Shown here: positions 42,660 to 54,725 of the stretch, in pieces
Layout: every line of letters begins with the position of its first letter
Position numbering within the stretch: position 1 is the first letter of the stretch
Assembly: GCF_000717715.1 (NCBI RefSeq)
Contig: NZ_JOAI01000005.1
Location: 248,001-312,000, forward strand
Reading direction: 5' to 3'
Origin: Streptomyces sp. NRRL B-24484
Lineage (GTDB): Bacteria > Actinomycetota > Actinomycetes > Streptomycetales > Streptomycetaceae
DNA: 64,000 bases
Notes under the pieces: generated by a model
Database searches by the model: none
What the model was told of the DNA's origin: nothing
The model's input: the letters and a program-made list of their open reading frames with translations, nothing else
Made by a program: the position numbers and the translations under genes

Positions 42660-43517
42660 GTGAGCATCCCTGTACACACGCTTCCCGCCACCCCGCTCTG
42701 CGTCGCCGTGGCGCAGGCCCCGCTCGTCCCGCTGGACGTCGCCGCGAACACCGCCACCGCGGCCGCGCTGGTCCGCCGGGCCGCCGCGCGGGGCGCCCGG
42801 CTGCTGCTGCTCTCCGAGCTCTTCCTGACCGGCTACGAGACCGCCGGCATCGCCGCCGACCCGGACACCCTCACCGTCGCCCCGGACGACTCCCGGCTCG
42901 CCCCGCTGGCGGCCGCCTGCGCCGAGACCGGCACCGCCGTGGTGGTCGGCGCCCCCGTCCGCGACGGGGACACCGGCGCGCTGCACATCGCCGCCCTCGC
43001 CCTGGACGGGGCCGGGCGCACGGCCGCCGTCTACCGCAAGCAGTTCGCCACCCCCAACGAGCGCGCCGCCGGCTTCTCCCCCGGCACCGGCGGCTGCACC
43101 CTGGAACTCGACGGCTGGCGGCTCGGCGTCGGCGTCTGCTGGGACTCCGGCTTCCCCGAGCACGCCCGCGCCGCGGCGCTCGACGGCGCCCACGCCTACC
43201 TGGTGGGCGCCCTCTTCGGCACCGGCCCCGGCGCCCACCAGCGCCGCACCGTCTTCCCCGCCCGGGCCCTCGACAACACCCTGTACGTGCTGCTGGCCAA
43301 CCACGTCGGCCGCTCCGGCCCGTACACCGGCTGCGGTCTCAGCGCCGCCTGGGGCCCGGACGGCCACCTCCTGGCCGAGGCCGCCGAGGACGCACCCGAC
43401 CTGCTCACCGTCGTCCTCGACCCCGCCGCCCTGGCCCGCGCCCGCACCGACGACCCCGTCCTCCTCCAGCCCGGCCTCACCACCACCCCGCCCCGGACCA
43501 CGGCCCACCTCGACTGA
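42660..43517 (+). CDS. Nitrilase/amidase-family carbon-nitrogen hydrolase
   Basis: The 285-residue hydrolase has the Glu-Lys-Cys triad: Glu53 in LLLLSELFL, Lys127 in VYRKQFA and Cys160 in GVCWDSGFPE. The family cleaves amides or nitriles, and the substrate cannot be predicted. The GTG at 42660 has AAGGA nine bases upstream; a TTG at 42651 is an alternative. Confidence 0.9.
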   Translation: MSIPVHTLPATPLCVAVAQAPLVPLDVAANTATAAALVRRAAARGARLLLLSELFLTGYETAGIAADPDTLTVAPDDSRLAPLAAACAETGTAVVVGAPVRDGDTGALHIAALALDGAGRTAAVYRKQFATPNERAAGFSPGTGGCTLELDGWRLGVGVCWDSGFPEHARAAALDGAHAYLVGALFGTGPGAHQRRTVFPARALDNTLYVLLANHVGRSGPYTGCGLSAAWGPDGHLLAEAAEDAPDLLTVVLDPAALARARTDDPVLLQPGLTTTPPRTTAHLD

Positions 43518-43601
43518 GGCGGCGCCCCCGAGGGTGCCCCCCTCCCCCCGAGGAAATACCCAGGCCCGTCGGGCGTTGTGCTGTGCAGGAGGTGTCCCAC
43601 C

Positions 43602-44996
43602 ATGGGTGACGAGGAGCAGTTCCGCATCGAGCACGACTCGATGGGCGAGGTCCGGGTGCCGGCGGCCGCCAAGTGGCAGGCGCAGACGCAGCGCGCGGTG
43701 CAGAACTTCCCGGTCTCCGGCCAGCGGCTGGAGCGTTCGCACATCGCGGCGCTGGCCCGGATCAAGGCCGCCGCGGCGAAGGTCAACGCGGAGCTGGGCG
43801 TGCTGGACGCGGAGACGGCGGAGGCGATCGCGGCCGCCGCCGAGGAGGTCGCGGAGGGCCGCTGGGACGACCAGTTCCCGGTGGACGTCTTCCAGACCGG
43901 CTCCGGCACCTCGTCCAACATGAACACCAACGAGGTGATCGCCACCCTGGCCGCGGAGCGGCTCGGCCGGCCGGTGCACCCCAACGACCACGTGAACGCC
44001 AGCCAGTCGTCCAACGACGTGTTCCCCTCGTCGATCCACATCGCGGCGACGGGGGCCGTCACCGACGACCTGGTGCCGGCGCTGGAGCACCTGGCGGCCG
44101 CCCTGGAGCGCAAGTCCGCCGAGTTCGCCGAGGTCGTCAAGTCCGGCCGGACGCACCTGATGGACGCCACGCCGGTCACCCTCGGCCAGGAGTTCGGCGG
44201 GTACGCGGCGCAGGTGCGGTACGGCGTGGAGCGGCTCCGGGCCGCCCTCCCCCGGGTCGCCGAACTGCCGCTCGGCGGCACGGCGGTGGGTACCGGCATC
44301 AACACCCCGCCGGGGTTCTCCGCCGCGGTGATCGCGGAGGTCGCCCGGGCCACCGGGCTGCCGCTGACCGAGGCCCGTGACCACTTCGAGGCCCAGGGCG
44401 CCCGCGACGGGCTGGTCGAACTGAGCGGCCAGCTGCGGACGGTGGCGGTCGGCTTCACGAAGATCGCCAACGATCTGCGGTGGATGGGCTCCGGACCGCG
44501 CACCGGCCTCGGCGAGCTCAACCTGCCGGACCTGCAGCCGGGTTCGTCGATCATGCCGGGCAAGGTGAACCCGGTGATCCCCGAGGTGGTGCTGATGGTG
44601 GCCGCCCAGGTGATCGGCAACGACGCGACCGTGACGGTGGCCGGCGCGAGCGGCAACTTCGAGCTGAACGTGATGCTGCCGGTGATCGCCCGCAACGTGC
44701 TGGAGTCGGTGCGGCTGCTGTCGGCGGCGGCCCGGCTGCTGGCGGACCGCACGGTGGACGGGCTGACCGCGAACGCCGAACGGGCCCGGGAGTACGCGGA
44801 GTCCTCGCCCTCCGTGGTCACCCCGTTGAACCGCTTCATCGGCTACGAGGAGGCGGCGAAGGTGGCCAAGCAGGCGTTGGCCGAGCGCAGGACGATCCGC
44901 CAGGTGGTGCTGGAGCGCGGCTACGTCGAGCGCGGCCTGCTGACGGAGGCGCAGCTCGACGAGGCGCTGGACGTGCTGCGGATGACCCGGCCCTGA
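43602..44996 (+). CDS. fumC: Class II fumarate hydratase
   Basis: The 464-residue enzyme interconverts fumarate and malate in the TCA cycle. It has [44 protein letters not shown] and the signature [12 protein letters not shown] with the catalytic Ser. The ATG at 43602 follows GGAGG. A strong terminator follows. Confidence 0.95.
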   Translation: MGDEEQFRIEHDSMGEVRVPAAAKWQAQTQRAVQNFPVSGQRLERSHIAALARIKAAAAKVNAELGVLDAETAEAIAAAAEEVAEGRWDDQFPVDVFQTGSGTSSNMNTNEVIATLAAERLGRPVHPNDHVNASQSSNDVFPSSIHIAATGAVTDDLVPALEHLAAALERKSAEFAEVVKSGRTHLMDATPVTLGQEFGGYAAQVRYGVERLRAALPRVAELPLGGTAVGTGINTPPGFSAAVIAEVARATGLPLTEARDHFEAQGARDGLVELSGQLRTVAVGFTKIANDLRWMGSGPRTGLGELNLPDLQPGSSIMPGKVNPVIPEVVLMVAAQVIGNDATVTVAGASGNFELNVMLPVIARNVLESVRLLSAAARLLADRTVDGLTANAERAREYAESSPSVVTPLNRFIGYEEAAKVAKQALAERRTIRQVVLERGYVERGLLTEAQLDEALDVLRMTRP

Positions 44997-45022
44997 CGGC
45001 CCGTCCGCGGCCGGAACGGACG

Positions 45023-45052
45023 ACGGGTGCGGACCGCGGGGTCCGCACCCGT
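45023..45052. terminator. Hairpin between fumC and the convergent SPW gene
   Basis: A perfect 13-bp stem (ACGGGTGCGGACC / GGTCCGCACCCGT) closes a GCGG tetraloop 27 bases after the fumC stop and 27 before the SPW gene end, so it can serve both strands. Confidence 0.85.
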
Positions 45053-45078
45053 CAGGGGGTTGTCCGTGTCGGTCTCCG

Positions 45079-45546
45079 TCATCCGCGGCTCCTACCCATC
45101 TTCGAGGACATGCCGGTCATCGCCATGGCGATCGCCGCACCCGCGAGGCAGGCCATCACGGCGCCGGTCACGCAGTTGGTCCAGATCGTCCGGTAGAACG
45201 CCTGGTCGCCGACGGTCGCCCAGGGAGCGACGATCGTCCAGACGCCGAGCGCCAGTCCGGCGTAGGCGCGTGCGTGGGTGCGTTCGAACGCGGTCGCGTA
45301 GCCGCCCAGCAGGAAGGCGAAGGTGAGACCGCAGATCAGGTTGCTCAGGGTCACGCCCTGGATGCCGCCCGCGGCAGGGAAGAGGGCGAACCCGACGACC
45401 CACGGGGAGATCGCCAGGAAGATGCCGGCGACGATGCAGAGCGCTTCGACGCCCTGCGCGAGCATCGTCGAGGTGACGCGCTCGTAGTGTTCACGCATTG
45501 CAAGGATGTCCGGATGGCGCTCCATACCCGGAAGCTGGGTCGACAC
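45079..45546 (-). CDS. SPW-repeat membrane protein
   Basis: The 155-residue protein has four predicted helices and two SPW-type motifs (IFLAISPWVVGF and VWTIVAPWATVG), the mark of the SPW repeat family, of unknown function. The GTG start at 45546 follows GGAGGTGG. The upstream region holds a SigB-like promoter, suggesting stress induction. Confidence 0.85.
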   Translation of the reverse strand: MSTQLPGMERHPDILAMREHYERVTSTMLAQGVEALCIVAGIFLAISPWVVGFALFPAAGGIQGVTLSNLICGLTFAFLLGGYATAFERTHARAYAGLALGVWTIVAPWATVGDQAFYRTIWTNCVTGAVMACLAGAAIAMAMTGMSSKMGRSRG

Positions 45547-45590
45547 CGGGAACCACCTCCAAGGTCGGTGACGAGGCAGGCGACTGCCCC

Positions 45591-45615
45591 GTACCCATTG
45601 TGTCCCTTATCTAAC
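45591..45615 (-). promoter_or_regulatory. SigB-type stress promoter
   Basis: Reading the reverse strand, GTTA (45615-45612), a 15-base spacer and GGGTAC (45596-45591) match the Streptomyces SigB pattern GTTt-N14-16-GGGTAY. It ends about 45 bases upstream of the SPW start codon. Confidence 0.6.
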
Positions 45616-45641
45616 CTTTACGCCCGATTATCACCCTTTTG

Positions 45642-46688
45642 TCACGACTCGACCGGCCGCTCGACCCTGAGCCCGGCGTCGACCTGCAGGAACGCCGCCA
45701 CCGCGGCGGCCTCCCCGTCCAGCCCGGCCCGCACCGCCGTCGGCAGCGGCCGGAAGGACTCGACCACCAGGGCGTCCTTCTCCCGCCGCCAGCCGCCGAG
45801 CACCCGGCCGTCCGCCACCAGCGCGGGCTTCACGATCCCGCCGCCCGCGTTGATCCGCCGGGCGAACTCCGGCGCCAGCACGGCGTCCCTGTCCCGGTAG
45901 CCCAGCAGGTAGTTGTCGAAGGCGCCGAGCAGCCGCACCACCGGCGGCCCGGCCGGCGGCGACTCCCCACCGGGCGCGGCGAACAGGCCCGGGGCGACCT
46001 CCTCCGGCCCGGCGGCGGCCACGGCCCGGCGGGCCTCGCGCACCGGCAGACCGGACCAGGCGGCGAAGTCGGCGGCCTCCGCCGGGCCGAAGGCGGCCAG
46101 GTAGCGGCCGGCCAGCTCGGCCGCCGGGTCCGCCGGGCCGGAGCGCCCCCGGGGCAGCGGCACGTAGCCGGGCTCGCGCGGGGCCACGTCGGCACCCCGG
46201 CAGAGCAGTCCGTGCGCCGTGGCCCAGCCCATCAGGTGGGCCGGGGCCTGGCCCTTCGGGTCGATCCCGAGGCCCTCCCCGTTCAGCAGCCGGACGAGTT
46301 CGGCCCGGCTCCGCGGCACGTCCAGCAAGGCGGGCAGCAGCTCCCCGGCGCGGGCGCAGACCTCCTCGGTCAGGCCGAGTTCGCGGCGGCGCCGGGCACC
46401 GGCGGCCAGGTTGCGGTCGGCGAACAGGCCGAGCATCCAGCGGGCGTCCTCGGCCGGCACCAGGTGCAGCGTGCCGCGCATCAGCGCGAGCACCACCGTC
46501 TCCCCCGCGGCGAGCGCCCGCCCCGGCTCCCCCGGGTCCGCCACCCCGCGCGCCCGCAGCGCCAGCCGGGCCGCCCCGGCGTCCTGCGCCTGCACGCCCC
46601 CCGACACCCCGGCCGCCGCGGCGGCCCGGGCCTCCGCCCGCCCGAACTGCGCCCGCATCCGCCGCCGCAGCAGCTCCACCTCGTCCAT
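45642..46688 (-). CDS. HTH_42/AlkZ-like winged-helix protein
   Basis: The 348-residue protein belongs to the winged-helix HTH_42 group, which includes AlkZ and AlkX glycosylases. It has the Q-x-Q motif VQAQD (33-35), ALMRGTLHLVPAEDARW and AFDNYLLGYRDRD. The Q-x-Q residues are needed for interstrand-crosslink unhooking in AlkZ, so DNA repair is possible but unproven here. The ATG at 46688 faces the PadR gene across a shared palindrome. Confidence 0.8.
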   Translation of the reverse strand: MDEVELLRRRMRAQFGRAEARAAAAAGVSGGVQAQDAGAARLALRARGVADPGEPGRALAAGETVVLALMRGTLHLVPAEDARWMLGLFADRNLAAGARRRRELGLTEEVCARAGELLPALLDVPRSRAELVRLLNGEGLGIDPKGQAPAHLMGWATAHGLLCRGADVAPREPGYVPLPRGRSGPADPAAELAGRYLAAFGPAEAADFAAWSGLPVREARRAVAAAGPEEVAPGLFAAPGGESPPAGPPVVRLLGAFDNYLLGYRDRDAVLAPEFARRINAGGGIVKPALVADGRVLGGWRREKDALVVESFRPLPTAVRAGLDGEAAAVAAFLQVDAGLRVERPVES

Positions 46689-46751
46689 CCGGCCATTCTT
46701 CCGCCGCGCGGACCGCGTGAGGTGCGTCTCACCCCGGCGCGCCCGCATTGC

Positions 46752-46771
46752 CTATGCAACTCGTTGCATAG
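46752..46771. promoter_or_regulatory. PadR-type operator
   Basis: CTATGCAAC-tc-GTTGCATAG is a perfect palindrome with 9-bp arms, 12 bases before the PadR gene ATG and 63 before the divergent AlkZ-like start. PadR proteins bind ATGCAA/TTGCAT-type sites, so autoregulation of padR and the coupled dehydrogenase is likely. Confidence 0.75.
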
Positions 46772-46783
46772 CAGGATGCGGGC

Positions 46784-47350
46784 ATGGCACTGGAGCACGC
46801 GATCCTCGTCTCCCTCCTGGAGCAGCCCGGGTCGGGCTACGAACTGGCCCGCCGCTTCGACCGCTCGATCGGGCGCTTCTGGACGGCCACGCACCAGCAG
46901 ATCTACCGGGTGCTGCGGCGCATGGAGACGGACGGCTGGGTCGCCGCGGAGGAGGTCGCCCAGGACGGGCGGCCGGACAAGAAGGTGTACTCGGCGACGG
47001 CGGACGGCCGTGGCGTCCTGGTCGGCTGGCTGCGCGAGCCGGTCGAGCCGGAGACCGTCCGGCACGAACTCGCCGTGAAGATCCGCGCCGCGGCCTTCGA
47101 CGACCCGGCCGCGCTCGTCCCCGAGGTCGAACGGCACCGGGCGGAGCACGCCGCCCTGCTCGCCCGCTACCTCTCCGGCGAGCAGCGGGACTTCCCCGAC
47201 CCGGACGCCCTCGACGCCCGGCAGCGCCTCCAGCACGTGGTGCTGCGCGGCGGCATCGAGTACGAGCGGATGATCCTCGCCTGGCTGGACGACGTGCTCA
47301 CCACCCTGCACCGCCTGCAAGCCCCGCCACCCTCGACCCCTGGGACCTGA
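46784..47350 (+). CDS. PadR-family transcriptional regulator
   Basis: The 188-residue regulator has an N-terminal winged helix (HAILVSLLEQPGSGYELARRFD, QIYRVLRRMETDGWV) and a C-terminal dimerisation region of Vir_act_alpha_C type. Its TGA overlaps the dehydrogenase ATG by one base, so the two are translated together, and it probably controls that enzyme. Confidence 0.92.
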   Translation: MALEHAILVSLLEQPGSGYELARRFDRSIGRFWTATHQQIYRVLRRMETDGWVAAEEVAQDGRPDKKVYSATADGRGVLVGWLREPVEPETVRHELAVKIRAAAFDDPAALVPEVERHRAEHAALLARYLSGEQRDFPDPDALDARQRLQHVVLRGGIEYERMILAWLDDVLTTLHRLQAPPPSTPGT

Positions 47351-49071
47351 TGATGCAGCTGTTCAACCCGCGCTCCTACGACCCCGCGCAGTTCGACGAC
47401 ACCACCCGCCGGCTGCTGCGCGCGACCGTCGACTGGTTCGAGTCGCGCGGCAAGAAGGCGCTGATCGACACCTACATCGACCGCAGCTGGTACGCGGACT
47501 TCCTGGAGTTCGCCGCCAAGGAGGGCCTGTTCGCCGAGTTCCTGACGCCGTCCTCGGCCGACCCGGCGAAGCGCTGGGACACCGCCCGGATCGCCGAGCT
47601 GAACGAGATCCTCGGCTTCTACGGCCTCGGCTACTGGTACACCTGGCAGGTCACCATCCTCGGCCTCGGCCCGGTCTGGCAGAGCGAGAACGAGACCGTC
47701 CGCGCCCGCGCCGCGCAGCTGCTCTCCGAGGGCCACGTGATGGCCTTCGGCCTGTCCGAGCGCAGCCACGGCGCCGACATCTACTCGACCGACATGGTGC
47801 TGACCCCGGACGGCGAGGGCGGCTTCACCGCCACCGGCTCCAAGTACTACATCGGCAACGGCAACGTGGCCGGCCTGGTGTCGGTCTTCGGCCGCCGCTC
47901 CGACGTGGAGGGCCCGGAGGGCTACGTCTTCTTCGCCGCCGACAGCCGGCACGAGGCGTACCACCTGGTCAAGAACGTGGTGAACGCGCAGATGTACGTC
48001 AGCGAGTTCCGCCTGGAGGCGTACCCGGTGCGCGCCGAGGACGTGCTGCACACCGGCAAGGCCGCCTTCGACGCCGCGCTGAACACCGTCAACGTCGGCA
48101 AGTTCAACCTGTGCACCGCCTCGATCGGCATCTGCGAGCACGCGATGTACGAGGCCGTGACGCACGCCCACAACCGGGTGCTGTACGGCAAGCGGGTCAC
48201 CGAGTTCGCCCACGTGAAGCGCGAACTGACGGACGCGTACGCCCGCCTGGTCGCGATGAAGCTGTTCAGCTCCCGCGCGGTGGACTACTTCCGCACCGCC
48301 TCGCCGGAGGACCGCCGCTACCTGCTCTTCAACCCGATGACCAAGATGAAGGTCACCACCGAGGGCGAGAAGGTCATCGACCTGATGTGGGACGTCATCG
48401 CGGCCAAGGGCTTCGAGGCGGACACCTACTTCGACAAGGCCGCCAAGGACATCCGCGGCCTGCCGAAGCTGGAGGGCACCGTCCACGTCAACCTGGCGCT
48501 GATCCTCAAGTTCATGGGCAACTACCTTTTCAACCCGGCCGAGTTCGCGCCGGTGCCGAACCGGGTGGACGCCGCGGACGATGCGTTCCTGTTCCGCCAG
48601 GGCCCGGCCCGCGGCCTGGGTGCGATCCGCTTCCACGACTGGCGCACCGCCTACGACGCGCACGCCGCCGTGCCGAACGTGGCGCGCTTCCGCGAGCAGG
48701 CGGACGGCCTCTGCGCACTGCTGCTGGCCCACGCCCCGAGCGCCGGGCAGCAGCAGGACCTGGACTTCCTGCTGGAGATCGGCCAGCTCTTCGCGCTGGT
48801 CGTCTACGGCCAGCTGGTGCTGGAGCAGGCGGAGCTGACCGGCCTGACTGCGTCCGACGAAGGTGGGGACGTCCTGGACCAGATCTTCGACGCCCTGGTG
48901 CGGGACTTCTCCGCGCACGCCACCGAGCTGCACGGCAAGTCCTCCACCACCGAGGAGCAGGCCGCCTGGGCGCTGGCGCACGTCCGCCGCCCGGTGGCCG
49001 ACGCCGAGCGGGCCGCCCGGGTCTGGGCGAAGGTCGAGGAGCTGTCCGGCGCCTACGAGATGCAGCCGTAG
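47350..49071 (+). CDS. Acyl-CoA dehydrogenase-family protein
   Basis: The 573-residue flavoenzyme matches longer acyl-CoA dehydrogenases: an N-terminal helical domain, GLSERSHGADIYSTD and TGSKYYIGNGN for FAD/substrate binding, and a C-terminal catalytic region with NTVNVGKFNLCTASIG. Length suits long-chain or aromatic acyl substrates, which are not identified. ATG at 47350 overlaps the PadR stop; ATG 47353 is equally possible. No electron-transfer flavoprotein gene is nearby. Confidence 0.9.
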   Translation: MMQLFNPRSYDPAQFDDTTRRLLRATVDWFESRGKKALIDTYIDRSWYADFLEFAAKEGLFAEFLTPSSADPAKRWDTARIAELNEILGFYGLGYWYTWQVTILGLGPVWQSENETVRARAAQLLSEGHVMAFGLSERSHGADIYSTDMVLTPDGEGGFTATGSKYYIGNGNVAGLVSVFGRRSDVEGPEGYVFFAADSRHEAYHLVKNVVNAQMYVSEFRLEAYPVRAEDVLHTGKAAFDAALNTVNVGKFNLCTASIGICEHAMYEAVTHAHNRVLYGKRVTEFAHVKRELTDAYARLVAMKLFSSRAVDYFRTASPEDRRYLLFNPMTKMKVTTEGEKVIDLMWDVIAAKGFEADTYFDKAAKDIRGLPKLEGTVHVNLALILKFMGNYLFNPAEFAPVPNRVDAADDAFLFRQGPARGLGAIRFHDWRTAYDAHAAVPNVARFREQADGLCALLLAHAPSAGQQQDLDFLLEIGQLFALVVYGQLVLEQAELTGLTASDEGGDVLDQIFDALVRDFSAHATELHGKSSTTEEQAAWALAHVRRPVADAERAARVWAKVEELSGAYEMQP

Positions 49072-49081
49072 GTCGGTCCCG

Positions 49082-49113
49082 GGAGGGGGTGCCGCCTCTC
49101 CGGCACCCCCTCC
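49082..49113. terminator. Hairpin after the acyl-CoA dehydrogenase
   Basis: A perfect 13-bp stem (GGAGGGGGTGCCG / CGGCACCCCCTCC) has a CCTCTC loop. It is placed between convergent genes. Confidence 0.85.
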
Positions 49114-49123
49114 GCACTGCCCG

Positions 49124-50554
<1,431 letters not shown>

Positions 50555-50724
50555 TCATGATGGTCGGGCTTCGGTAAAGCCACCGTCAAGAGGCCGTCAT
50601 GCAAAGGCCGTTCGCCTGACGCCCGTTCACCGACTCGCCCCCGGACGGAGCAGCACCGGGCGCCGGTCATGTCCGCGCCCGGCACAGTGGCCAGGAGTGC
50701 CCCCGCTGCGAAAGGCCCGCCGTC

Positions 50725-51627
50725 GTGCCGCCGAACCTCCGCCCCCGCCCCGTCCGCCGCCCTGTCCGCCGCCTGCTGGCCGCCGCCCTGCTGGCCACCG
50801 CCCTGCTGCCGGCCGCCCCGGCCGCCGCGGCCGAGCACCTGCGCACCGTCTACGGCCGCCCCGTCCCGTTCGGCGACGGCGCCGCACACGTCTACGCCCG
50901 CCTGCGCGGCGAGGAGCCCGTCGAGATCGGCGTCGCCCTCACCCGCGGCTCGCTGACCGACCTGCCCACCGAACCCGCCGACGGCCGGCACTGCTACGAC
51001 CGCAACGGCGACGGCACCGTCGACCCGATGCGCGAGTGCGCCGGCGGCCACGAGTACGCGCTCGCCCTGCCCCGGGCGCTGCGGGACCTGCCCGGGATGC
51101 CGCTGAACTTCGCCCTGCTCGACTGGGACCCGGCCGGCCACGGCCCGCCGAAGGTCTACGACCGCCCCCACCTCGACGTGCACTTCTACCTGCAGTCCGA
51201 CGCGGAACGGCAGGCGATCCGCCCCGGTCCGTGCGGCATCCTCATCGACTGCACCGACTACGCGACCGCGACCGAGCCGCTGCCGCCCCAGTACCTGCCC
51301 GCCGACTACACCGACAAGGGCCTCGCCCAGGTCGCCATGGGCAACCACCTCACCGACCTCACCGGCGAGGAGTGGCACGGCGGAGGATTCACCCGCACCT
51401 TTGTGTACGGCACCTACGACGCCCGGATCACCTTCCTGGAGCCGATGGTCACGCTCGCCGCGCTGCAGGCCGCCGAGGGCGCCGACCCGGCCGACGCGTG
51501 CCGGCCGGTCAAGCAGCCGCAGGCCTGGCAGGTGCCCGGCTGGTACCCGCGCGCCTACTGCGTGCGGCACTCGGCCGACAGCGGGGAGTACACCGTCTCG
51601 CTGGAGGACTTCGCCCGGCACGCCTGA
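50725..51627 (+). CDS. Secreted hypothetical protein, possibly TTHB210/DUF5602-like
   Basis: The 300-residue product has a signal peptide ending near PAAAA (about 36). The mature protein contains MGNHLTDLTGEEWHGGGF and VYGTYDARITFLEPMVTLAAL, resembling secreted TTHB210-type domains. An Asp-rich loop (DRNGDGTVDP) may bind calcium. The GTG at 50725 lacks a strong ribosome binding site. Function unknown. Confidence 0.75.
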   Translation: MPPNLRPRPVRRPVRRLLAAALLATALLPAAPAAAAEHLRTVYGRPVPFGDGAAHVYARLRGEEPVEIGVALTRGSLTDLPTEPADGRHCYDRNGDGTVDPMRECAGGHEYALALPRALRDLPGMPLNFALLDWDPAGHGPPKVYDRPHLDVHFYLQSDAERQAIRPGPCGILIDCTDYATATEPLPPQYLPADYTDKGLAQVAMGNHLTDLTGEEWHGGGFTRTFVYGTYDARITFLEPMVTLAALQAAEGADPADACRPVKQPQAWQVPGWYPRAYCVRHSADSGEYTVSLEDFARHA

Positions 51628-51663
51628 GCACCGCCGCCCCACCCGATCCCACCTGGAGGCCCC

Positions 51664-51963
51664 ATGCCCCCCGTCGGACTGCTCGTCCGCATCGAGGCCA
51701 AGCCGGAACACGCCGAGGAGGTCGCCGAGCTGCTGATCTCCGCACTGCCGATGGCCGTCGAGGAGGTGGACACCAGGACGTGGTTCGCCTTCCGCGAGAG
51801 CGAGACCGTCTTCGGCGTCTTCGACACCTTCGACGACGCCCAGGGCCGCGAGTACCACCTCCAGGGCCGGATCGCCGCCGCGCTCGTGGAGGCCGCCCCC
51901 CGCCTCCTCGCCGCCCCGCCCGACATCCGTTACGTGGACGTCCTGGCGGCGGCCCTGCCGTAG
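51664..51963 (+). CDS. Antibiotic biosynthesis monooxygenase (ABM) family protein
   Basis: This 99-residue ferredoxin-like ABM domain starts VGLLVRIEAKPEHAEEVAELL and contains TWFAFRESETVFGVFDTFDD. Such proteins act as small monooxygenases or bind quinone-like ligands; most solitary ones are uncharacterised. The ATG at 51664 follows TGGAGG. Confidence 0.85.
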   Translation: MPPVGLLVRIEAKPEHAEEVAELLISALPMAVEEVDTRTWFAFRESETVFGVFDTFDDAQGREYHLQGRIAAALVEAAPRLLAAPPDIRYVDVLAAALP

Positions 51964-52034
51964 GCGGGCGGGGATCCGCCGCCCCTGGGGCGCACCCGGG
52001 TACGGACGTACGGTGGACGTGGAGAGGCTCAGCC

Positions 52035-53324
52035 ATGTACTACCCCGACCGTGAGGAAGCGGGCCGCCGGCTGGCGGTCGAACTGCTGCGGTGGCGCGGG
52101 GCCGACCCGGTCGTGGTGGCGCTGCCCCGCGGGGGCGTCCCGGTCGCCGCGCCGGTGGCCCGGGCGCTCCGGGCGCCGCTCGACATCTGCGTGATCCGCA
52201 AGCTCGGCGTGCCCTTCCAGCCGGAGCTGGGCATGGGCGCGATCGGCGAGGGCGGCGCCCGGGTGGTCAACGAGGCGGTGGTGCGCGGTGCCCGGGTGAC
52301 GCCCGGGCAGTTCGCCGAGGTCGAGCGGGAGGAACGGGCAGAGCTGGAGCGCCGCGCCGAGCGGTACCGCCGGGGCCGGGCGCCCGTTCCGCTGGCCGGC
52401 CGGACGGTGATCGTGGTGGACGACGGGGTGGCCACCGGCTCGACCGCACTGGCGGCCTGCCGGATCGTCCGTGCCCGCGGCGCGGCCGAGGTGGTGCTGG
52501 CGGTGCCCGTGGCGCCGCAGGACTGGGCGGCCCGGCTGGGCGACGACGTCGACGACCTGGTCTGCCCGCACACCCCGGCCCGGTTCTGGGCGATCGGCGA
52601 GTTCTACACGGACTTCTCGCAGACCTCGGACGCCGAGGTGGTCGCGCTGCTCGACGAGGCCGCGGCCCGGCAGCAGGAGCCGCAGGACCCGGAGATCACC
52701 CTGGAGGCGGCCGGCGTGGAGCTGCCGGGGGTGCTGACCCGGCCGCAGGACGCCTTCGGCCTGGTGCTGTTCGCGCACGGCAGTGGCAGCGGCCGGCTCA
52801 GCCCGCGCAACCGGTACGTGGCGGGCGAACTGGAGCGGGCCGGGCTGGCCACTCTGCTGTTCGACCTGCTCACCCCCGCCGAGGAGATCGACCGGGAGAA
52901 GGTCTTCGACACCGGGTTGCTCGGCCGGCGGCTGGCCGAGGTGACCCGGCTGGTCACCGCCCGGCCCGACTGCGCCGGGCTGCCGGTCGGCTACTTCGGC
53001 GCGAGCACCGGCGCGGCCGCGGCCCTGCGGGCGGCCGCCGAGCCGGATCTGCGGGTGGCCGCGGTGGTCTCCCGCGGCGGGCGGCCGGACCTGGCCGGGC
53101 CGGTGCTGGCCGGGGTGGCGGCGCCGGTGCTGCTGATCGTCGGCGGGGCCGACCGCACGGTGCTGGAGCTGAACCGGCGGGCGGAGGCGCAGCTGCGGGC
53201 ACCGGTGTCGCTGGCGGTCGTCCCGGACGCCGGCCACCTCTTCGAGGAGCCCGGTGCGCTGGAGGCGGTCGCCGCCCTGGCCGCGGACTGGTTCGCGCAG
53301 CACCTCTCCCCGGTGGCCCGATGA
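52035..53324 (+). CDS. Phosphoribosyltransferase-dienelactone hydrolase fusion
   Basis: The 429-residue two-domain protein begins with a type I phosphoribosyltransferase (about 1-215). Its PRPP loop is VIVVDDGVATGSTALAA and its early part is VVALPRGGVPVA. The second domain (about 220-429) is an alpha/beta hydrolase of dienelactone hydrolase type (VLFAHGSGSGR, GYFGASTGAAAAL with nucleophile Ser, VVPDAGHLFEEPG with the His). Such fusions recur in actinobacteria and proteobacteria; the substrate is unknown. The ATG at 52035 follows GGAGAGG. Confidence 0.88.
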   Translation: MYYPDREEAGRRLAVELLRWRGADPVVVALPRGGVPVAAPVARALRAPLDICVIRKLGVPFQPELGMGAIGEGGARVVNEAVVRGARVTPGQFAEVEREERAELERRAERYRRGRAPVPLAGRTVIVVDDGVATGSTALAACRIVRARGAAEVVLAVPVAPQDWAARLGDDVDDLVCPHTPARFWAIGEFYTDFSQTSDAEVVALLDEAAARQQEPQDPEITLEAAGVELPGVLTRPQDAFGLVLFAHGSGSGRLSPRNRYVAGELERAGLATLLFDLLTPAEEIDREKVFDTGLLGRRLAEVTRLVTARPDCAGLPVGYFGASTGAAAALRAAAEPDLRVAAVVSRGGRPDLAGPVLAGVAAPVLLIVGGADRTVLELNRRAEAQLRAPVSLAVVPDAGHLFEEPGALEAVAALAADWFAQHLSPVAR

Positions 53325-54698
<1,374 letters not shown>

Positions 54699-54725
54699 CC
54701 CACCCCCTGACGAGGAGACCGGGAC

